From Stromatinia cepivora (lineage: Eukaryota; Ascomycota; Leotiomycetes; Helotiales; Sclerotiniaceae): a stretch of 64,000 bases of DNA. The DNA lies in NCBI GenBank assembly GCA_014898415.1, contig RCTD01000020.1:434001-498000 (forward strand), read 5' to 3'. The notes beneath the pieces were generated by a model that saw only the letters and a program-made list of their open reading frames with translations, made no database searches and had not been told where the DNA came from. Positions 56,755-64,000 of the stretch are shown here, piece by piece (positions within the stretch are counted from its first letter, which is position 1; every line of letters begins with the position of its first letter). A program made the position numbers and the translations under genes.

Positions 56755-59700
56755 GGCTTTCGCGAAGGGTAGATACAGAAGCCATTTTGACTAGACCAGA
56801 TCGACCTTATCAAAGGAACTCGATGTTGAACTTGAATTTTTGTGAATGGACGAAGACAAAGCAAAGTCTCCATTGATTCACGACTTATTTTAAGGATCGT
56901 GTGAAGAACAAAGAAGGTGAATCTTGAAGTTGCCTAGCCATAGTGACAACGATAAATTATCGTCATTGTTGAGTGATATAAATAGCATCGAAGAAATGTG
57001 TGCCGCCATTTCAGCAGAGAAAATGAACGCTGCGCAAACGTTACTTTTGATAACTGCCAATGCCGATCGAAAAATCATTGAAGTTATGATCATACTCCGT
57101 GCTGCAGGCAAGAAACTGATCGATCGGACTATTCTTGAAGTTATTCTAGACGGTAGGCTGTAACTTGTGAATGGTGAATGGTGAATCCTTGTGTGAATGT
57201 GAAACCCCTAGGCTAACAACTCGACCCGGATTCAACGGAAGAAAAAGTCAAATGATAACAAAACGGCAAACAAATGTTACAGTGAAAGTATAGTGAAGTA
57301 GTCGACATTTGAGAGATAAAATTCCAGAATTGGTGCCATAGATAAGACAAACAGAAGATGCTGCGTCGGGTCGATTTTACCCTATCAAATCCATATCGCA
57401 TATGATACTCTTTATCTACAGAACAGGTTGGAAAATACGATAAACAGAACGGTAGAGTCAATGGAATGGAGTCTTGGTAAGGGCTTCCTATCTGCTGCAA
57501 CATTTTAACTCCCTGACAACTATCAGACAGATATATAAGAAGAAATTGACAAGATAGAGAGAAAGATAAGGCTTATAAGGATGAATGACTAATGATTGAC
57601 TCTTGCGTTTCGTTAACATTGGTATAAGGGGCATACGAAAAGTCAATGAAGAAAAAGTTGAGTTGCCTATTAGGGTGTTGTATCTTGAAGGAAAAGAAGG
57701 AAATGATCTCCAGAGGTACTAGGGTCCCACGTTCCTGATCTTGTGCGACCTTCCCTCAAGGCCAAATAGAAAGGCAGATATTCACTTATCTCTTCTCTAT
57801 ATGAACATCTATGTTATCAGTGGAATGAGAAATGGGTACAAGCGTCGTCGCGAACCGAATAGGAGGCCAAGATATAATCAATCAGCCTTTTCCAGGAATG
57901 CAAAATACCTTGTCGGTCATGATTAGATTGTGCAGGATGGTATCATTTGTAGACCCGATGTTGAATCCGACAAAAGATAGATAAGGCGTGATGCAGATGT
58001 GATTAGAGTTGTGGTTATATAAGATGTCGTGTGCCCTCATGTTGAAAATATCATATTTCCATTATCGAGTGGTGCGATGTACGACTTTTCAACTGGACTT
58101 CATGAAGAAACTCGAACTCAACTCAAATCAATCGACGTCACATGATATATAAATATTGAGGAATTCATCCATCTCTTTCGACAGAACGATCAACACATAC
58201 ACGCAAGACTACAAATACACGCACCTACATTTGTTTGCAACTACCGTTAATAATTGCCACGATAAACGAGATCCATTATCGACACATCATTATCGAGGCA
58301 TACAACTCGATCTTTTATCATGACCACCAAACAAACCAGAGGTTTATACGGAGATTATCGATCCTTTTCCTCCTTTGCTCAATTTATCCAACGGACAACA
58401 ACATCTCTGAACCTTCAAAGCTAATTAGGAACCTCTTCAAAATGTATCCACGAGGAATTTCCAAATTAACTTCCGTACTTCGCATTAGTTCTATTGTTGA
58501 ACCCCCACGCAAGTTCGCAACTTCATCCAATGGTTTAATTTGTCTCGCCTACTTTTTCGCAGCCATTCGTTGGAATTCTTACGAGCATTTTCCCTAGGGT
58601 ACCCAGTCAGTCACCTTCGCCGCATCTTGCCCCCGCATATGCAGAAAAGATCCTTGGTGGCTGGCTATTCAGTGTTCACCATTTGAACTTTTCATGGTTC
58701 CCCCACGAAGAATAGTAATTAATTTCTACTCATTTTCTAGTCGTTTCGCTACCCAATACTCAAAGTAGGCTCTGCCCCAATAGTTATAACGTTTTTGCGA
58801 TCAATACACCGCAGTCGCTCCGAATTCGGTGGGTCTAGCACGAGGTATTCCTGGTGTTTGTCTCAAAAGGAGGCGGAAAATAGAAATTATTAACTGCAAG
58901 TCTGCAACGCCTAACGACCCGATATGGATCTCTTCACATGCAAAACAAATGCGAAATGAGTGGATCTTCAATCTATCCCCAAAATGGGGGACGGCGAAGT
59001 CCACTTTGAACCCAATCAAACACACGGTCAATGAATTGTCGCGTGCAAACTACGCAGAAATAAGTTAGATCTATTTTTTCGCTTTAAATTCTTCCGTCTG
59101 TAGTATTGGTGGTAGTTCTCAGGTGCTAATGGAGAGCTGGCAATCGGATCACGAATTTACACTGCAGCCGCGACAACCGGATTTTAACATGATGTCAAAC
59201 TTCTTTGAGAAACATTGCAGTATAATTAATCTTATAATGCGGTCAGTAGATTTACGAAAGTCCCAATTAGCATATCCTACGATCTGGAGTCTGCAATAAG
59301 ATTAAGGCCTACGCCTACATCCACTCACGCACGATTCATGAAGCGAAAGACAACAAACAGTTACGCCGAAGGGACTCCAAAATTCAACCCAGATATTAAG
59401 GGTCCTAAGATCTAGATTGTTTGAGGCTCTTGTTAGGATTTCCCGGCTCAATATTCCATATGCACAAGAGCCGTTAAAGCATTCATCCATGCATGGCGGT
59501 CTTCGGCCGATTGACTACATCAAAATAATGACAATTATTGAAATCACTGAATCTAATGACATGACATTCTTGACAATTGCGCTTACGATGTAGCATCAGC
59601 AAATGGGTCCAAATCGGGCATTCCCGCACGAGAGTACTATTCTAGCTGTAACTTGTAAGTTGAATCATCGGGAGCTTTCGGAATTTCAGTCGGTTTTTTA

Positions 59701-62700
59701 GTTATACACAGTTAGACTGGTTGCTGCAATCCCGCTCCGGAAATATGGTTCTGGGAAGGAAATATGCATCCAAGACTCCAAGCGCTAACGGTAAGATCCA
59801 TCAACTAATGACTGCTATCCTCGAGATATCCAATTACCTTTCTTAAAATACTTGAGATGAACGAACTTGAGAGTATGGTGAAGTCATCGGTCCGAGATAT
59901 GTGACGAGTAAAGATACATGAAATCAAATGGAAACATGACCAGTTGTGAATGTTACTCCGAGAGTTGATAGTGATGAAATGTCACATCGCTTTTGAACTA
60001 TCTGCACGTCAAGAAGCATGATCAACAATCATGGATGGCATAAAGCTTCAGGCTGAATGAAGTCTGTGTGTATGGATCGATTGAATCCGTTCATGGAGGG
60101 GAGGTCTCACCCCACTATGCCCCCCTTACACCTACCCCACGAAGAGGCGAGAGAGGCCGCTTTCGCAACCAGGTTGATATTACTGATATTTTACGCGTAC
60201 AAGTGTACTGACGTCAAATTGTCCCTGTAAAATTACTTTCTACATACAGGATAGGAAGTAAATTAATATGCACACTTGATCTCACAGTAATTTGTCGATG
60301 ATCTGGTTCCTAAAGAGAAGTGAAGCCGATAGTCGAGAACAACCCATAGTCGATCTACGGAGGTATTGTCACATACGCGCAACCCGGAAGCTAACGAGAG
60401 ACAAACAGCCCGCGGCGATCTTGAACTGCATGCCTTTCAAACCGACTTGTAGACCTAATCCGTCCGACCCGTCGGCTTTCCGCTGTGATCCAAGTTGCGC
60501 CATTCCCAACTATATAACTATGCCATGCACGATTCAAGTGCACTGAGCACGAAGATTGAGCTACTTGAATAAGGCACATTGTTTGTATACCCCGTACGTA
60601 GTTAGACTTGTTGTACTTGCATATTATATTTTATATTGCATGTATACGCACCGAGACAATCTAGCTTGTCTTCGTCGTCCGTGCAGAAATATGTCGAACT
60701 TACAAACGACGAGGGTTTGTGATGAAGGGGATAGGCGAGAAGGGGAAGTTGAAGTGAACAAGGCTCATGCACCAACCACAATATGGTCAGACCGGATGAA
60801 ATATCAATTCATACTAACACAGCATTGCTGTATGTTACACATACCAAATTGTTAATTATCAAGTGTATGAATAGAGTTTTTCTAAAATTTGATACCTCTT
60901 TATCCTTTAGACAATAATCAAAATGAAAATACCCGCGGGTCTCGCTCTTGAATTTGGAATGTGATGTAATCTTTCTCCAACTCCTCCTTCAGTCAAACAC
61001 ATCGAAACAGAAGCTCTCCCCTCCTCTTCTCCTCTTCACCTCTCCAAATATCTCGGGGATCTTCAAACCCTGACGTTGTCTTTCAAATTGAGTCTCCATT
61101 TTCACATTCGGAATCCCACTCTTGTAGAAGTCGCACTTCCCAAATCAGAATCTTTTGTCCGATGTCAGGACCACAATTTTTAAAGTTGTCAGACATGCTG
61201 TTGTTGCCCAATAGCAATTCAGTGCAATGGTGTCCCAGAAAAGGCGTAGAACCTTGGATATACATATGAATAACACTATAACTGAAAGGGAGATGATATT
61301 CGGAAAATATGATGCTAGTGATCGTGTTTAATACTCAATTTGGTGTAATTAGACTTTATAATTGTCAAAAAATCTTAACAAATTTAATTGATGAATGCAG
61401 GTTGGGAAGTCCTGGGGAAGCACAAAGTCTATTCACATTGGTGATGTCTGTCGAACATGAAACGTTTAATTTTCTTCTTGGAGGAATACGGACAAATAAC
61501 GTAGTAAGTACCAGTACTGTTGCCAGCCGTGTGGCTTCAACAAAGTCTATTCCCGCCGCCTTCTTCCAAATCACACCGAGGTAGTCTCCTTTGTCGTCGC
61601 GATGTTTAGTTGACTTTCGCATATTCAGTGACACTTACACGCCCCACTTCGACTACCCATGGTGCCGCGATTCACCCACATAAATTCAGCCATCCAGCGC
61701 GGGATAAATACAAAGCGAAGGCAAGCTCCAAATCCTTGCCCCTCAGCCTCTTGGAATAGAACCGTCCGGCGTCAGCATACCGGATATGTTCCATATCCAG
61801 AGAATCTAAGGTAGTTTTACGCAATGCCCTCGATTATTGACATTTACCAATCGATGTCTAATGGAAATTTTGTCGCTCCCTTTTTCCGAGCATAAAGAGC
61901 CCTGCAACTTGTAGGCTTGGTAACCTTACTCTACCTACGGTCAAATTTTATATATGAAATTTGATATCCGTGTGATCTGGCCTGCGTTTCGTCGAACATG
62001 AAGGGGAAAATTTTGAGCTTGGTAATGACGAGAATACATTTTAGTTTGATTCATTTACTGCAAGAGCGTTGATAAGTGGTGCAGTAGGTGCAGTAGGTGG
62101 GAGGTATCTTGCATGAGTTGAAGCCCGAACAAATATCGAGGAAAGGAAGCGAGTATTAGAGAGGGGGGCAAGCTAGGGCGGAATTATGGTCAGGATCGGA
62201 TTGCGTCGGTGATACAGTAGGCAGACGAGCTACTTCTTCATGCAGCAATTTGTCTTTGTCTGGCAATCACAAAGCGGCAAAGCACAAGGTATCTCAGGAT
62301 CCCTAGCTATTGCCTCGCAGTACATTACAGCATACAGCCTAGAGCATACAGTAGTAAAAGCACTTTGAGATGATCCTTGAATCCTGTTTCGGTCCCCAAT
62401 GTGGGGAGAAATGAGTCGACAAGAGGTTCTTTCTGTCTCGTGAGTAAGTTGAGGCAAGTTATTATTTCTATTCTCCTTATTGTATTGTACCCACGGAATA
62501 ACCCCTCAATCAGTCTTTGCCACTTTCTTCATGGATACACGAGAAATACCTGAATACTACATGCTGTCGCCGAGAGATAATTACGTGGAAAATGAATAAT
62601 ACCAACATTGCCATGAAGCAGATCACTCATGCTGATTCATGATGGACTCCTTATTCTCTTTATACATGAAAGTGGTTCCCACGCAGTAGAAACGATCGAA

Positions 62701-64000
62701 CCTTATTCATGATTCTGGAAGCTTTTGGCTTTTCGATTTTACTATTTAGCCTTTTAGATGTATGTGAATCTACTTTGTCTCGACTCTAGTCTCTCCCATC
62801 AACACGGCAGCCAACAGCTACCATTTCCCTTGCTAATTCTTGACGCTAGATTCAAAGTTGCATTGTAATTCGTGACATTTTCAAGTACGCAAATCCATCA
62901 TGAGCCAATCGAGGTGGTGGAATATTAAACAGACAGAAGAGCTAATGTGTCATTGTGATCCTAACTCTATGTTTGGGTGCCTTCAATTCGGTACCATCTG
63001 CTCCGTACATTTTACATCAGTAGGCAAAACCCTGTTGAGAGATGTGGACATGTAAACTATAACTTGATGAATACCAGAACAGAGCAAATATGTCTACATC
63101 ATCATGAAAGGCCTAGTAACCACTTAAATCGAATGATTTGATATTCGTAGGTAGTTGAACACATTTGATCGATCCCCATCCATCCACCCATCCATCAGAT
63201 CTATCCATAATCCATAATCCATAATCCATAGTCCATCCATCTTTCAAGTGATATCCACAAACAAGCAAGCATTTTAGGTCTTTGCTCCCTCGGTGCGACA
63301 ATCTACTTTTTTTTAGTGGAGGGGAGCAATTTAGTTCTACTCCACCATCATACGCATACAAGAATAATACACCCGGATCATACAATGGTACAGTAGTTTC
63401 GTATTGAACTACAGAACCTTGAATTATTCATTCATCTACAATAATGATAATAATAATAAAACAATTCCATCCCAGATGACTGGATTGATTTTATCATCAC
63501 TTTATTGTATACCTCTTTTCTCTCCCAATATATCAATCAATACCAAATTCGAAAATCAAGAATCCCGAGCCAAAGCGAAAGAGAGAGTGAGAGAGACAGT
63601 GAGAGAGAGAGCAAGGTAAAAGAGAAGTGTAATGCACTGGTAAAAAAAAAAGAGAAAGGAATTCTAAGAAATTCTCTTTGAACCTAAAGAAAAGAAATCG
63701 GAAGCCTTTTTTATTTATTTTACTTTTATCACCTCTTTAGAAACTATCTAACTACCCGGTACTTCCTCCTCCTACACTACCATTACACTACCAACCGAAC
63801 TACCTAATTTTACTACCAACACACAAAACCTATAATTCACATCACAAAATTTACTTTCGTCGGTTTCCACCATAACAAATCATTCCCAACCATCCTATCA
63901 TACTTTATTTTAGATATCTACATATACATACTGTACTGTATATACATACATACCTGGGTATAACAGCGGAACATCCTTTCAACTTTATTGCATTACGAAC
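56755..64000. other. 7.2 kb with no supported gene
   Basis: All frames are short and lack motifs. A leader-like stretch near 58180-58440 (ACA-rich, then a 34-codon frame from ATG 58319) may mark a non-coding or tiny transcript. The right end (63,660-64,000) is pyrimidine/ACTACC-rich and TATA-like, as in the 5' region of a gene lying beyond the window. A 7-bp repeat is present at about 63203-63240. Confidence 0.4.
63203..63240. repeat. short tandem ATCCATA repeat
   Basis: About five imperfect heptamers (ATCCATA, then AGTCCATCC) follow a CCATC-rich tract starting near 63168. This is ordinary microsatellite slippage. Confidence 0.8.

Noticed and set aside
1..64000. CRISPR arrays, bacterial operons, plasmid or phage modules
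   Set aside because: The window is clearly eukaryotic nuclear DNA with spliced genes; no spacer-repeat array or prokaryotic gene order is present.

Overview
The window is nuclear DNA from a filamentous ascomycete, most likely a Leotiomycete close to Botrytis or Sclerotinia (inferred from protein character and gene style). The evidence is: short 47-100 nt GT-AG introns with CTAAC/CTGAC-like branch sites in most genes; a dispersed single 5S rRNA gene; tRNA genes with introns; and fungal families such as a RID/Masc1-type DNA methyltransferase, the DASH subunit Hsk3, a DOMON-cytochrome b561 protein and 2EXR/DUF3632-like proteins. Most gene models below are spliced by hand, and splice choices were accepted only where frame and conserved motifs agreed.

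Layout. 1-9.4 kb: the 3'-truncated end of a secreted alpha/beta hydrolase, a tiny membrane protein with a spliced leader, a short conserved protein with an apparent frameshift, a KpsF/GutQ-type SIS sugar isomerase, and a WW-domain protein. 10-13.2 kb: a membrane-anchored cytochrome b5 divergent from an 8-exon alkaline ceramidase that has a 13-nt exon. 13.9-16.8 kb: a 993-residue protein of unknown family with an N-terminal Cys/His cluster. 20.6-28.8 kb: a DOMON-b561 ferric-reductase-like protein, an MFS transporter, a Cys-rich protein and mitochondrial-type peptidyl-tRNA hydrolase 2. 30.4-34 kb: the RID-type cytosine methyltransferase. 35.9-36.8 kb: a frame-broken DUF3632-like gene. 38.4-42.1 kb: YIF1 and the SRP receptor alpha subunit, divergent over 368 bp. 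42.9-51.9 kb: glutamate decarboxylase, a two-domain fasciclin protein, a GNAT acetyltransferase, a 2EXR protein and Hsk3. 52.2-55.2 kb: a Pol III group (tRNA-Asn, a tRNA relic, 5S rRNA, tRNA-Phe). 55.5-56.8 kb: a Ser/Thr-rich single-pass membrane protein. 56.8-64 kb: about 7 kb with no gene I can support.

There is no operon logic here. Functional themes are the secretory pathway (SRP receptor, YIF1), sphingolipid/heme membrane enzymes (ceramidase, cytochrome b5, DOMON-b561), and genome defence (RID methyltransferase of the RIP/MIP pathway). Four genes read cleanly only if a single base is added back (YIF1 at about 39,480; the conserved protein at about 5,226; the 2EXR protein; the DUF3632-like gene). 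All errors are in the same direction, which points to base-deletion errors in the assembly as much as to pseudogenes. I did not find a convincing new multi-gene system; the best leads are the unknown 993-residue family and the unusual splicing events.
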